A stretch of DNA of 34,493 nt, from positions 1 to 34,493 of the forward strand of contig JANRJY010000105.1 of NCBI GenBank assembly GCA_033763735.1, given 5' to 3'. The position numbers and the translations under genes are program-made. The DNA is from JANRJY01 sp033763735 (GTDB lineage Bacteria > Bacteroidota > Bacteroidia > Cytophagales > UBA9547). The notes beneath the pieces are model-generated. The model made no database searches. It was not told where the DNA came from and was given only the letters and a program-made list of their open reading frames with translations. Below are positions 15,031-23,536 of the stretch, piece by piece (within the stretch, counting starts at the first letter, position 1; every line of letters starts with the position of its first letter).

Positions 15031-18000
15031 TTATTCTAAAGGTTTTTTGAAAACCTTAGCTTTAATTCTTTCAGATATATAATACATACACGGCACAAGT
15101 ATTAAGGTAATTAGGGTCGCAAATATCAATCCGAAAATCATAGTCCAGGATAGTGGTCCCCAGAATGCCACATTATCGCCTCCGAAGTAAATATGCGGAT
15201 TCAACTCTGTGAATATGGTTACAAAATCGATATTGAAACCAACTGCCAAAGGCACTAACCCCAATGTAGTAGCCGTAGCCGTGAGTAGCACTGGGCTCAA
15301 CCTTGTTTTACCAGCCTGAATTAATGCTTCTTTTATAGGTAAACCTCTGGCTCTGAGTTCTTCGGTAAATTCGAGAATTAATATTCCATTTTTCACTACA
15401 ATACCTGCAAGTCCCAATATACCTACTCCGGTCATTACAATCACAAAATCCATATTGAAAATACCTACCCCAAGGAATACCCCTATGATACTAAATACTA
15501 TTTCAGTAAGAATAATTAAAGGCTTGCTTAAGGAGTTGAATTGAACTACAAGAATAAATAAAATTAAACCTATAGAGATTAGCAACGCTACGCCCAAGAA
15601 GTTGGAGGTTTCGGCCTGATCCTCTTGTTCCCCTCCCATTTTTATTTCATACCCATCTTTGAGTGGGAAATTTTTCAGACTTGCTTCAATTTTGGGCACA
15701 ATGTCGTTGGCGGCATATCCCGTCAATACATTTGATCCCAACGATACCACTCGCTTATTATTTCTTCTTTTAATACCTCCGTATGAATTGCCATAAGATA
15801 TTTTGGCAACGGATGATAAAGGAATTTGTCGGATAGCACCATTCATGCCCATATCGCGGAAGGTAATTTTGAGGTTCAACAATTCGTCAATCTTATTTCG
15901 TTGGCTTGGCTGATAACGAAGCATGATGGGGTTTTCGTCTTCTCCGTCTTTGAATTTGGAAATTTCTTTACCATAAATAGCATTTCTTACCTCCAACCCA
16001 ATTTGACCGGTAGATAATCCTTCACGATTGGCTCTGTCTCTGTCAATTTCAATTACTATTTCCGGTTTACTTTCTTCCAAATCGGATTTTAATTCTTCAA
16101 TTCCGGGTATTCCTTGTGCGTTGATATAGGCTTTTAAGTCACTGGTGATTTGTATTAAATCTGAAAATTCATCTCCTGAAATCAACAATTCAATAGGCTT
16201 TCCTGTAGGCGGACCATTTGACTCTTGGCTCACTGTGATTTCGGTGCCCGGAATATCTTGAATGGCATTTCTGATTTGGTCGAGATACACCTTGGTTGAT
16301 GCACCATTGCGTTTGCCAAACTCTACAAACGAAACCGACACTTTTCCTTTATTTGGTTTGGGACTAGGGTCTTGCTCTGATGGGTCATTGGTTCCGTAAG
16401 TTACGTTTGAGATAATCGATTCTACGATTGGGTTATTTTCACCTACCGTTTGAAATACTTTATCTTCAACTATTTTGGTAATTGAGTCGGTCACCGACTG
16501 ATGCGTACCTATGGGTAATCCTACGTTTACATATATAAAATTTGGGTCGGCACTTGGAAAGAAATACACCTGAGGTTTGCGAACAATTATTAAACCAATT
16601 GATCCAAAAAACAAAAACACAGTGCCTATGAGCAAGTAAGCAGTATGTCTGCCTCTTAGCGACCAAGTGATAATTTTTTCATAACCGCCTACCAATGCAG
16701 GGATAAAATGCTGTTGAAAACCCTTAATGGCGCCCGTAAGTACAAACTTGTTGAAAACCAAAAGCATAGCCAAAAAAGCAAGAAAATTACCCAAGCCAAA
16801 ATTACCGGCCATATAAGCAATAGTAGCCGATGACAAGAAAATAAGGATACTGATTACCAGCCATTTATTATTTTGGAAAAATGATTTTTTAGGATCCTCT
16901 TTTTCTTCTTTGGACATAAAATTGACCGCAAATACCGGATTAATGATAAATGCCACAAAAAGGGAAGCGAGAAGTGTAATGATTAAAGTTACGGGCAGAT
17001 AATACATAAACTTGCCCACAATTCCCGGCCAAAATAATAGCGGTACAAATGGTGCCAATGTGGTAAGTGTACCCGCAAGTACAGGTACAAACACCTCTCC
17101 GGCAGCTTTTTTGGCAGCATCTACAATTGAAATATGTTCATCGTGATATATCCTATGGGTATTCTCTATTACTACTATGGCATCATCTACTACAATTCCC
17201 AATGCAAACAAAAAGGCAAATAGTACTATAAAATTCAAAGAAAATCCGATAGATGGCATTAACATAAAAGCCACAAACATTGAGAGTGGTACTGAAAGAC
17301 CCACGAATATGGCATTGGTAACACCCATAAAAAACATAAGTACTACAGTAACCAATATAAATCCAATAATGATGGTGTTAATTAGGTCATGTAACGAGGT
17401 TCTGGTTAATGTCGATTGATCTCCTGTAATTACTACTTTAAGGTCTTTAGGGTATTTATTTTTTTGCAATTCGGCCATAATTTCACGCACTTTGTCGGTA
17501 GCTGTGAGTAGGTTTTCACCTGCACGCTTCACGACATTCAGTGTTATTACCGGCTTGTGTGCTAGGCGGGCATAACTTTCTTGTTCTTCAAAAGTATAAT
17601 TTACAGTAGCAATGTCTTTAAGATAAACAGGTGAACCATAGGCCGATTTGATAACGATATCTTCAATTTTCTTTGGATCGGTAAATTGTCCACTGATTCG
17701 TACCGCACGTTTCATTTCATCCATTTTGATTGTGCCTGCCGACACTGTAAGATTTTCATAAGCCACTGCTCGTTCAATATCACCTAGCGTGATGGTGGCT
17801 TGTTGCATTTTGTACATATCCACATCTATCTGCACTTCACGATCACGGGCACCTACAAGGTCAATTCGAGATATTTCTTTTAAGCCTTCTATTTTATCTT
17901 TAGCATCTTTGGCGTATTTTTTTAATAATTCATCCGGATAATTGCCTGATATATTCACAAACATTACAGGAATATCAGAGAAGTTAAGTTCAATTACACT

Positions 18001-18405
18001 TGGTGCCGTAGGCAAATCTTTGGGTAAATCTTGACGCGCTTTATCCACAGCATCTTTTACACGTTGCTTCGCAATTTCTACAGGTACATTGGCATTGAAT
18101 TCCACGATTACATTCGAAAAATCTTGAATGGAATTACTGCTTACTTTTTTTACACCATTGAGCGATTTTATTTGTTTTTCCAGCTTTCTGGTTACCAAGT
18201 TCTCAATATCCACAGGTGATGTGCCCGGGTATATGGTACTTACGAATATGGTAGGAATAACTATATCGGGATAACTTGCCTTGGGCAAATTGATATAACT
18301 AATAATGCCAAATAAGGTAAAGAAGAAAGTCATTATATATATGGCTGTCTTGTTATTGACCGACCAAGAAGTAGGCCCAAAGTGTTTGTATTTATTTAAG
18401 TCCAT
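15031..18405 (-). CDS. RND efflux pump, inner-membrane permease (HAE1/AcrB family)
   Basis: A 1124-residue proton-driven exporter of the AcrB type that exports drugs or amphiphiles through the tripartite complex. TM1 lies at about 23-42 (FFFTLFGIISYINLPKASYP). The porter domain follows, then TM segments from about 340. The proton-relay acids are D407 and D408 in GIVVDDAIVVIENT, the same numbering as AcrB, and the partner lysine is K1005 in GIVVKNGILILEF. The protein is longer than the usual 1020-1060 residues; the extra material sits around the TM6-TM7 region (about 495-580, with additional hydrophobic segments). It is the third structural gene of the operon tetR-outer membrane factor-adaptor-pump, though 298 bp separate it from the adaptor gene. 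Confidence 0.94.
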   Translation of the reverse strand: MDLNKYKHFGPTSWSVNNKTAIYIMTFFFTLFGIISYINLPKASYPDIVIPTIFVSTIYPGTSPVDIENLVTRKLEKQIKSLNGVKKVSSNSIQDFSNVIVEFNANVPVEIAKQRVKDAVDKARQDLPKDLPTAPSVIELNFSDIPVMFVNISGNYPDELLKKYAKDAKDKIEGLKEISRIDLVGARDREVQIDVDMYKMQQATITLGDIERAVAYENLTVSAGTIKMDEMKRAVRISGQFTDPKKIEDIVIKSAYGSPVYLKDIATVNYTFEEQESYARLAHKPVITLNVVKRAGENLLTATDKVREIMAELQKNKYPKDLKVVITGDQSTLTRTSLHDLINTIIIGFILVTVVLMFFMGVTNAIFVGLSVPLSMFVAFMLMPSIGFSLNFIVLFAFLFALGIVVDDAIVVIENTHRIYHDEHISIVDAAKKAAGEVFVPVLAGTLTTLAPFVPLLFWPGIVGKFMYYLPVTLIITLLASLFVAFIINPVFAVNFMSKEEKEDPKKSFFQNNKWLVISILIFLSSATIAYMAGNFGLGNFLAFLAMLLVFNKFVLTGAIKGFQQHFIPALVGGYEKIITWSLRGRHTAYLLIGTVFLFFGSIGLIIVRKPQVYFFPSADPNFIYVNVGLPIGTHQSVTDSITKIVEDKVFQTVGENNPIVESIISNVTYGTNDPSEQDPSPKPNKGKVSVSFVEFGKRNGASTKVYLDQIRNAIQDIPGTEITVSQESNGPPTGKPIELLISGDEFSDLIQITSDLKAYINAQGIPGIEELKSDLEESKPEIVIEIDRDRANREGLSTGQIGLEVRNAIYGKEISKFKDGEDENPIMLRYQPSQRNKIDELLNLKITFRDMGMNGAIRQIPLSSVAKISYGNSYGGIKRRNNKRVVSLGSNVLTGYAANDIVPKIEASLKNFPLKDGYEIKMGGEQEDQAETSNFLGVALLISIGLILFILVVQFNSLSKPLIILTEIVFSIIGVFLGVGIFNMDFVIVMTGVGILGLAGIVVKNGILILEFTEELRARGLPIKEALIQAGKTRLSPVLLTATATTLGLVPLAVGFNIDFVTIFTELNPHIYFGGDNVAFWGPLSWTMIFGLIFATLITLILVPCMYYISERIKAKVFKKPLE

Positions 18406-18432
18406 TTTTATGAGATTTTTGATTGATGGTTC

Positions 18433-18695
18433 TTGGTTTTTGGTTTTTTTGTTTGGTTCTTATTGTTAAGATTGAGGCATTTAATATTTTGTAGTTACTA
18501 TATAAGCCATTATTTTATTTCTAATCTTCGGCATCTACTTTTGGTTTGTTCAATTCCAGTGTCAATTTGTCCTTTGACAAGCTCAGGAAGACAACCTCCG
18601 CTGTCAGGCTGAGCTTGTCGAAGCCTGTTTGAAATACTTTCAATATTATTTATTGCATAAATCGTTTATTTCTGCTGTGTTCAACCAAAAACCAA
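18433..18695. repeat. 13-bp inverted repeats flanking the spacer palindrome
   Basis: TTGGTTTTTGGTT at 18433-18445 and its exact reverse complement at 18683-18695. The sequence is low in complexity, so chance is possible, but the symmetry around the inner palindrome is notable. Confidence 0.4.
18572..18623. repeat. REP-like palindrome (CTTTGACAAGCTCAG / CTGAGCTTGTCGAAG)
   Basis: Two 15-nt arms (18572-18586 and 18609-18623) pair with a single G-T mismatch around a 22-nt spacer. The arm sequence resembles a repetitive extragenic palindrome often seen between genes in Bacteroidota and other environmental bacteria. It is more GC-rich than the surrounding sequence. Confidence 0.7.
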
Positions 18696-18703
18696 CAATA
18701 TTT

Positions 18704-19843
18704 TTAATATTTTATCGCTTGCCCTTCTACCAATCCTGAGTAGCCAAAGGTTATGATTTTGTCGCCTTCGTTTAACCCTTCGGTTACAAGTGCTTGGGTT
18801 CCATAGGTGTAATCTACCTTTATTACTTTGCGTTCGGCTTTTCCATTATTATATAGCAATACATAATTGCCCGTTGCCGATTTTTGTACGGTGTTGATAG
18901 GAACTACGATTGCTTTCGTTTTTGTATAATCTTTGATTCTTAAGTAAGAAATCATATTTGGTTTTATGGAACTAACTGTGCCTGCCGAAAGTCTGATTTC
19001 TACAGGAAAGGTGCGGCTGATTTCGTTGATGCTTTTGCCCACGACTGATATTTTTGCGTTCACTACTTTATCGATATCGGGGAATGTAATTTGTACATCA
19101 TCACCTTCGTTTACTTTTTCGATATAGCTCTCAGCCATTTCACCGGTTACTTTAAACTCTGACAAATCAATTACCCTAAAAGCCGGAAAGCCGGGAGCTG
19201 CCATTTCTCCTTCTTTTTTGAATACCTCATCTACGTATCCATCAATAGGAGCTACAATTTTGGTTTTCTTCAATTGTTCTTTTAGTGAAGCTATTCTGCT
19301 TTCAAGGCTTTCTTTTTGCGATTTGGCTTGCAAATACTGCACCTCCGTGCCTACATTTTCTTTATATAGTTTTTCTTGTTTTTCAAAAAGTGTTTTTACA
19401 AGCTCATACGAGGTTTGTACTTCTTCTATTCCTTTGCGAATCAGGGTTGCATCTACTTCTGCAAGTACTTTGCCTTTCGATACTTTGTCGCCTCGTTTTA
19501 CCAATACCTTCATGATATTTCCGCCTACTTCGGGGCTTACAATGATGTTATTATCCGTATCTACTTTGCCTTGTATTTCTACATAATGATTAAAAGTGGT
19601 TTTTTGCAAAGTGTCCACTTTTACCATTGTAACTTTGTTTTTAGAAGCCGAAGAGGTATCGGTGAGGGCAATTGCTGCCTCCAGCGTTTTAATTTTTTCT
19701 GAAAGCTCAGCTTGTTGCTTTTTAAGTGCATCGAGTTCCGATTTTTTGTCGGCCGGAGCTGCTTCGTTGCTACTGCAGCTATAAAGAAATACCAGTCCGG
19801 AAACCAAAGTAATTCCAATTAAGTGTTTATATAAAGTATTCAT
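18704..19843 (-). CDS. RND periplasmic adaptor (membrane fusion protein), lipoprotein
   Basis: A 379-residue HlyD/AcrA-type adaptor that bridges the pump and the outer membrane channel. The signal peptide ends in a lipobox-like YSC (Cys23), so it should be lipid-anchored. A short coiled coil (30-60, ELDALKKQQAELSEKIKTL) is followed by the lipoyl half (VDTDNNIIVSPEVGGNIMKVLVKRGDKV), a helical hairpin (about 139-190, VQTSYELVKTLFEKQEKLY), the second lipoyl half (KIVAPIDGYVDEVFKKEGE) and beta-barrel and membrane-proximal domains ending in GLNEGDKIITFGYSGL. It starts 47 bp after the outer membrane factor gene and is part of the same operon. Confidence 0.93.
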   Translation of the reverse strand: MNTLYKHLIGITLVSGLVFLYSCSSNEAAPADKKSELDALKKQQAELSEKIKTLEAAIALTDTSSASKNKVTMVKVDTLQKTTFNHYVEIQGKVDTDNNIIVSPEVGGNIMKVLVKRGDKVSKGKVLAEVDATLIRKGIEEVQTSYELVKTLFEKQEKLYKENVGTEVQYLQAKSQKESLESRIASLKEQLKKTKIVAPIDGYVDEVFKKEGEMAAPGFPAFRVIDLSEFKVTGEMAESYIEKVNEGDDVQITFPDIDKVVNAKISVVGKSINEISRTFPVEIRLSAGTVSSIKPNMISYLRIKDYTKTKAIVVPINTVQKSATGNYVLLYNNGKAERKVIKVDYTYGTQALVTEGLNEGDKIITFGYSGLVEGQAIKY

Positions 19844-19890
19844 AATTAAAGGTTTAAGTTTTGGTTGTTTTTGAATATAATAAGTACAAT

Positions 19891-21327
19891 TTAGTTCTTG
19901 TTGGTGCCTAATGCTTGTTCGTAGTCAATTTTAAATATTAAGAAGTCGAACAATGCATTGAAATAATTGATTTGGGCTTCCTTAAGTGATGATTCAGCAT
20001 CTGTCACCTCAAGATTGGATGCTACACCCGCTTTATATTTTTTAAACACCACATGATTCACGTTTTTGGCAAGTGCCAAATTGCGTTCTTGGATTTTGAG
20101 CGAGCGTTGGCTATTGGTTAGATTCACTTTAGCTGATTGCACTTGCAAATTCATACCTTGTTCAAAATTTTTGAGATTCAGTTCCGCTTTAGCAAGATTA
20201 AATTTTGATTGCTGTACTTTGCTTGATCGTTGCAAACCTGAGAAAATTGGAACGTTGAGTCCTAATTGAACAAATGAATATGTGCTCCAATAAGTGGGTT
20301 GTCGCTTGAATTCAGGAGCTGATTGCAAGTCATTTAGCACTGCAATATTTCTATTTTCAAAAAGATTGAGATTATTGGATGATGTAAATGCACCCAAACT
20401 TCCTTGTGCAACTAATGAAGGAAGTGCAGCACCCCTGTTGTTTTTTAAATCAAGCTGATATGATTTAACTTGTAATTTCAACAATTGATACTCAGTTCTT
20501 CTGCTTGGATCCACTTGTTCATTGGTGTTCACATCGGTGTTGGTGGTATATTTGCCAATACTATCGGTAAGAATAATATTCTGTTCAATAGGCATGCCCA
20601 TTTGAAATTTTAATGAAAGTGAAGATAGTACCAATAAATTAATGGTTTTTTCATACTCAGTAAGCAAATTATTCAAAGTAACCTCCAATCGGTCAACATC
20701 AATTTGTTCTGCAAAACCGCTTTTTTGAAGTGCCTTTAATTGTTTTAAATTGGAATCAAGGCGAACAATGTTAATATCAAACAACTTGATGCGCTCTACA
20801 TTAATCAAGTTTTGAAAATAAGCTTTCTTTACATTATTGATGGTTTGCTCTTTGGTTTGTTGAGACGAACGGTAAGCCAAGTCTTTATAGGTTTTGGCTG
20901 CCTGCAAACCTACGATGTAACTGGCGTTAAAAAGAATTTGCGTGGCTGTCAAACTCGCTTCCAAGTTGGTAGGCAATTGAAAAATGGCGGGAAGAACCAA
21001 TACGTCAGGAGCAGGTGCACCGGGAGGCAATGTTACAAATGGAGTGCTGCCGGGCAGATATGAATTTCTTAATTTAAAGTAATGTTGCAACCCTGCAGAA
21101 CCATCAATTTGCGGAAGCCCTATACCTCTAATTTCCCGTACTCTTGCGGCAGCTATTTCTTCATCCAAACTTGCACTTTTGATAGCCACATTATTTTTTA
21201 GGGTATAATCAATGCACTCCTGCAAACTCATCTTGAGCGTATCTGTACTTTGAGATTGTGCAAAAATGCTACCTGCCCATAGGAACAGGCTAATAACTGA
21301 TAACTTATAACTTATAACTGGTTTCAT
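19891..21327 (-). CDS. TolC-family outer membrane efflux factor
   Basis: A 478-residue outer-membrane factor with a signal peptide ending near AQS at about 25. Two outer-membrane-efflux repeats are visible: LSLQECIDYTLKNNVAIKSASLDEEIAAARVREIRG in pattern near the N terminus, and a matching helical half after about 260 (SYQLDLKNNRGAALPSLVAQ, then FNLAKAELNLKNFEQGM). The C-terminal part has the usual coiled-coil barrel features (YKAGVASNLEVTDAESSLKEAQ). Together with the adaptor and pump it completes the tripartite exporter. An unusual point is that codons 3-12 are built from four 7-bp units (21292-21319), so loss or gain of one unit would shift the frame. It lies 129 bp after tetR. Confidence 0.92.
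   Translation of the reverse strand: MKPVISYKLSVISLFLWAGSIFAQSQSTDTLKMSLQECIDYTLKNNVAIKSASLDEEIAAARVREIRGIGLPQIDGSAGLQHYFKLRNSYLPGSTPFVTLPPGAPAPDVLVLPAIFQLPTNLEASLTATQILFNASYIVGLQAAKTYKDLAYRSSQQTKEQTINNVKKAYFQNLINVERIKLFDINIVRLDSNLKQLKALQKSGFAEQIDVDRLEVTLNNLLTEYEKTINLLVLSSLSLKFQMGMPIEQNIILTDSIGKYTTNTDVNTNEQVDPSRRTEYQLLKLQVKSYQLDLKNNRGAALPSLVAQGSLGAFTSSNNLNLFENRNIAVLNDLQSAPEFKRQPTYWSTYSFVQLGLNVPIFSGLQRSSKVQQSKFNLAKAELNLKNFEQGMNLQVQSAKVNLTNSQRSLKIQERNLALAKNVNHVVFKKYKAGVASNLEVTDAESSLKEAQINYFNALFDFLIFKIDYEQALGTNKN
21292..21319 (-). repeat. Four tandem 7-bp units (AGTTATN) inside the signal-peptide codons
   Basis: Read on the minus strand: AGTTATA (21319-21313), AGTTATA (21312-21306), AGTTATC (21305-21299), AGTTATT (21298-21292). 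The period of 7 is not a multiple of 3 and the array begins 8 nt into the coding sequence of the outer membrane factor. Confidence 0.85.
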
Positions 21328-21350
21328 TAGGTTTAGGTTTGGTTATTATT

Positions 21351-21461
21351 TTTTTAGGTTTTGGTCGGTAATTTATTTTTTCTTTTTAAAACCTCATCCT
21401 AAATCCTTCTCCTTCTGAGAAGGACTTAAAGGAATTTTTAGGTTTTGGTCGGTAATTTATT
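21351..21461. repeat. 27-bp direct repeats flanking a palindromic element
   Basis: Identical 27-bp copies at 21351-21377 and 21435-21461 (both contain AGGTTTTGGTCGGTAATTTA) flank a 57-bp segment. That segment carries TCCTTCTC ... GAGAAGGA, a perfect 8-bp inverted repeat within 21397-21425, and resembles an intergenic repeat common in Bacteroidota. The second direct-repeat copy overlaps the tetR stop codon. Confidence 0.7.
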
Positions 21462-22065
21462 CAATTATTTCTTTTAATTCATTAAATCTTTTGTGCCCTT
21501 TAATGGTGCATACTCCATAAATGAAATGGGTAAACAATTGATCGTGTATTTCTACAAATTCATGTGAGCCAATAGGGAACACATCCATATTAAATCCAAT
21601 TTCAATTTCTTCTACTCTAAGCTTTGCAAGTATTTCTATATCAATATCTTTTCTGAAATATCCCTGATCAATTCCTTTTTGTAAGCTCTTTTTAATATTT
21701 TCAACGATATATTCCTTTTTGAACTTTTGGAATGTAGCGTATGCATTGGGGTGATATTTGCGCATATCAAATAAAATAGAGGGGTTTATTTTATTGGTCA
21801 TATTACGCATATATATAGTAGCTTCGAACATTTCTTTTATCACATCAGTATTCGTGTTGAAAATATTATCCATATCGCATTTTTGTTTGCTCATATGGCT
21901 GTGCAATACTTCCAGCACCAACTGATCTTTATCCTTAAAATATTGATAAATAGTTTTTTTGGACATACTCAGGTGATGCGACAATTCATCCATCGTTATG
22001 GATTTAATTCCGTATCGCGTAAATAATTCTTCCGCTCCTTGTAATATCAGCTCCTTTGGTTCCAA
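21457..22065 (-). CDS. TetR/AcrR-family transcriptional regulator
   Basis: A 202-residue regulator with the N-terminal TetR helix-turn-helix: ILQGAEELFTRYGIKSITMDELSHHLSMSKKTIYQYFKDK (about residues 7-46) is the classic AcrR pattern. The C-terminal ligand domain is divergent, as usual. It is the first gene of the efflux operon, so it most likely represses the tolC-like, adaptor and pump genes until an inducer binds. The promoter region just upstream contains a palindrome lying between the promoter elements, consistent with direct autorepression. The inducer cannot be inferred. Confidence 0.92.
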   Translation of the reverse strand: MEPKELILQGAEELFTRYGIKSITMDELSHHLSMSKKTIYQYFKDKDQLVLEVLHSHMSKQKCDMDNIFNTNTDVIKEMFEATIYMRNMTNKINPSILFDMRKYHPNAYATFQKFKKEYIVENIKKSLQKGIDQGYFRKDIDIEILAKLRVEEIEIGFNMDVFPIGSHEFVEIHDQLFTHFIYGVCTIKGHKRFNELKEIIE

Positions 22066-22093
22066 CTTTATTTTCTTAATTACATCAACGACA

Positions 22094-22122
22094 CAAAACT
22101 ATGGAAACTTTTTATATTACAA
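22094..22122 (-). promoter_or_regulatory. Promoter of the tetR/efflux operon
   Basis: On the minus strand: TTTTG with TTG at 22122-22120, an 18-bp spacer, then TAGTTTTG (22101-22094). Both elements match the Bacteroidota consensus well. The leader to the ATG at 22065 would be about 24 nt. Confidence 0.65.
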
Positions 22123-22128
22123 AAGTTT
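22105..22128. promoter_or_regulatory. Candidate TetR operator palindrome
   Basis: AAACTTTT (22105-22112), an 8-nt spacer, AAAAGTTT (22121-22128): perfect 8-bp arms, 24 bp overall. It fills the spacer between the -7 and -33 elements and overlaps the -33 TTG, the usual place for a TetR-type repressor site. The arms are AT-rich in an AT-rich genome, so chance is not excluded. Confidence 0.55.
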
Positions 22129-22299
22129 TTTTAGTTTTTTTAAGAATATTTATTGCAAACATAATCCTTGCAAATTTTGTTCAATCGATAACTTATTTGA
22201 AGTGTATTATAAAGTGGATGAAACGAAATAATTAAAGGTTCAAACAAATATTGAATTTCATTTTTTCTAAAAATGCTCTTTTATTATTTTTTAGGTATG

Positions 22300-22307
22300 T
22301 ACATTTG
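22300..22307 (+). promoter_or_regulatory. -7 box for nuoD
   Basis: TACATTTG matches TAnnTTTG and ends 17 bp before the ATG at 22325. The same octamer precedes the aminotransferase gene. No -33 TTG found. Confidence 0.45.
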
Positions 22308-22324
22308 TTTTGGATTAGAACAAT

Positions 22325-23536
22325 ATGCCTGCAATTCAAATTATTAAATCAAGTAATCTAAGCAAATCGGAACCTAATAAGTTTGATAGTGCATTACTTC
22401 AAGATGAGGAAATGATATTGAATATGGGCCCTCAACACCCTTCCACGCATGGTGTTTTGCGTTTGGAAGTGGTAACTGATGGAGAAGTAATAGTTGATGT
22501 TGTGCCTCATATTGGTTATTTGCATCGCTGTTTTGAAAAACATGCGGAATCCATTCCTTTCAACGGCATTATTCCTTATGTAGATCGAATGGACTACATC
22601 ACTAGCATGAACTCCGAACATGCATATGTAATGGGTGTCGAAAAAATGCTTGAACTGGAAAACAAACTACCCAAAAGAATTGAATATATAAGAGTATTGG
22701 TTGCTGAGCTTAACAGGCTAGCCAGCCATTTCGTTGCTATCGGCACTTATGCAATGGATATTGGTGCTTATACTCCTTTTTTGTGGATGATGCGTGACAG
22801 AGAGCATATATTGCGCATGTTGGAATGGGTAAGTGGCGCTCGAATGCTTTATAATTATATATGGATAGGTGGACTGTATTATGACCTTCCTGTTGGATTT
22901 GAAGGGAGATGTGCCGAATTCATCAAATACCTCAAACCAAAATTAAAAGAGATTGACGATGTACTTGTCGATAATAGTATATTTATTCAACGTACAGCCA
23001 ATGTAGGTGTGTTGCCATTAGACCTGGCTATAAACTATGGGTGCTCCGGACCGGTACTGAGAGGTTCCGGTTTAAGATTTGACTTGCGCAAAGTTGATGC
23101 CTATTCTGTTTACCCTGAAATTGATTTTAGTATTCCTATCGGCACAGGCAAAGTAGGTACTGTTGGTGATTGTTGGGATCGAAATTATGTCCGCGTAGAA
23201 GAATGCAAACAAAGTGTGATTATCATTGAACAATGTTTGGAACAATTGAATGGGAATCACAAAAGAACCATTGAATTTGACCCCCAAGCCTTGGTCCCCA
23301 AAAAAATTCGTATTAAACCGATGGAATTTTATAGCCGTGCCGAAAACCCTAAAGGCGAATTGGGTTTTTATTTTAAAACTGAAGGACGTGGCGAAATTCC
23401 AATTAGGTGCAAAGCTCGTTCATGTAGTTTTGTTAATTTGTCGGTTTTACCCGAAATTGTTAAAGGAGGACTTTTGGCTGATTTGGTAGCTGTTATTGGC
23501 AGTTTGGATTTGGTGATGGGTGAGGTGGATAGGTAA
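22325..23536 (+). CDS. nuoD: NADH-quinone oxidoreductase subunit D (NuoD), encoded apart from other nuo genes
   Basis: A 403-residue complex I peripheral-arm subunit related to the 49-kDa protein, which helps form the quinone site. Signatures are NMGPQHPSTHGVLRLEVVTDGE (residues about 37-58), HIGYLHRCFEKHAE, YVDRMDYITSMNSEHAYV, GSGLRFDLRK and the terminal GSLDLVMGEVDR. Length and ends match a complete NuoD. The striking point is context: nuoD normally sits in a nuoA-N operon, but here tetR is upstream on the opposite strand and a repeat-rich spacer and sensor genes are downstream. It has its own promoter-like box. It could be the only copy in a scattered nuo set or an extra one. Confidence 0.95.
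   Translation: MPAIQIIKSSNLSKSEPNKFDSALLQDEEMILNMGPQHPSTHGVLRLEVVTDGEVIVDVVPHIGYLHRCFEKHAESIPFNGIIPYVDRMDYITSMNSEHAYVMGVEKMLELENKLPKRIEYIRVLVAELNRLASHFVAIGTYAMDIGAYTPFLWMMRDREHILRMLEWVSGARMLYNYIWIGGLYYDLPVGFEGRCAEFIKYLKPKLKEIDDVLVDNSIFIQRTANVGVLPLDLAINYGCSGPVLRGSGLRFDLRKVDAYSVYPEIDFSIPIGTGKVGTVGDCWDRNYVRVEECKQSVIIIEQCLEQLNGNHKRTIEFDPQALVPKKIRIKPMEFYSRAENPKGELGFYFKTEGRGEIPIRCKARSCSFVNLSVLPEIVKGGLLADLVAVIGSLDLVMGEVDR

Larger units (their letters stand above)
18406..18703. other. Repeat-bearing spacer between adaptor and pump genes
   Basis: A 298-bp stretch with no gene. It holds T/G-rich tracts, a 15-bp palindrome near the middle (18572-18623), and a pair of perfect 13-bp inverted repeats close to its two ends (18433-18445 and 18683-18695). 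I see no Bacteroidota-type promoter on the minus strand. The layout is what an inserted non-coding repeat element would leave. Confidence 0.55.
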
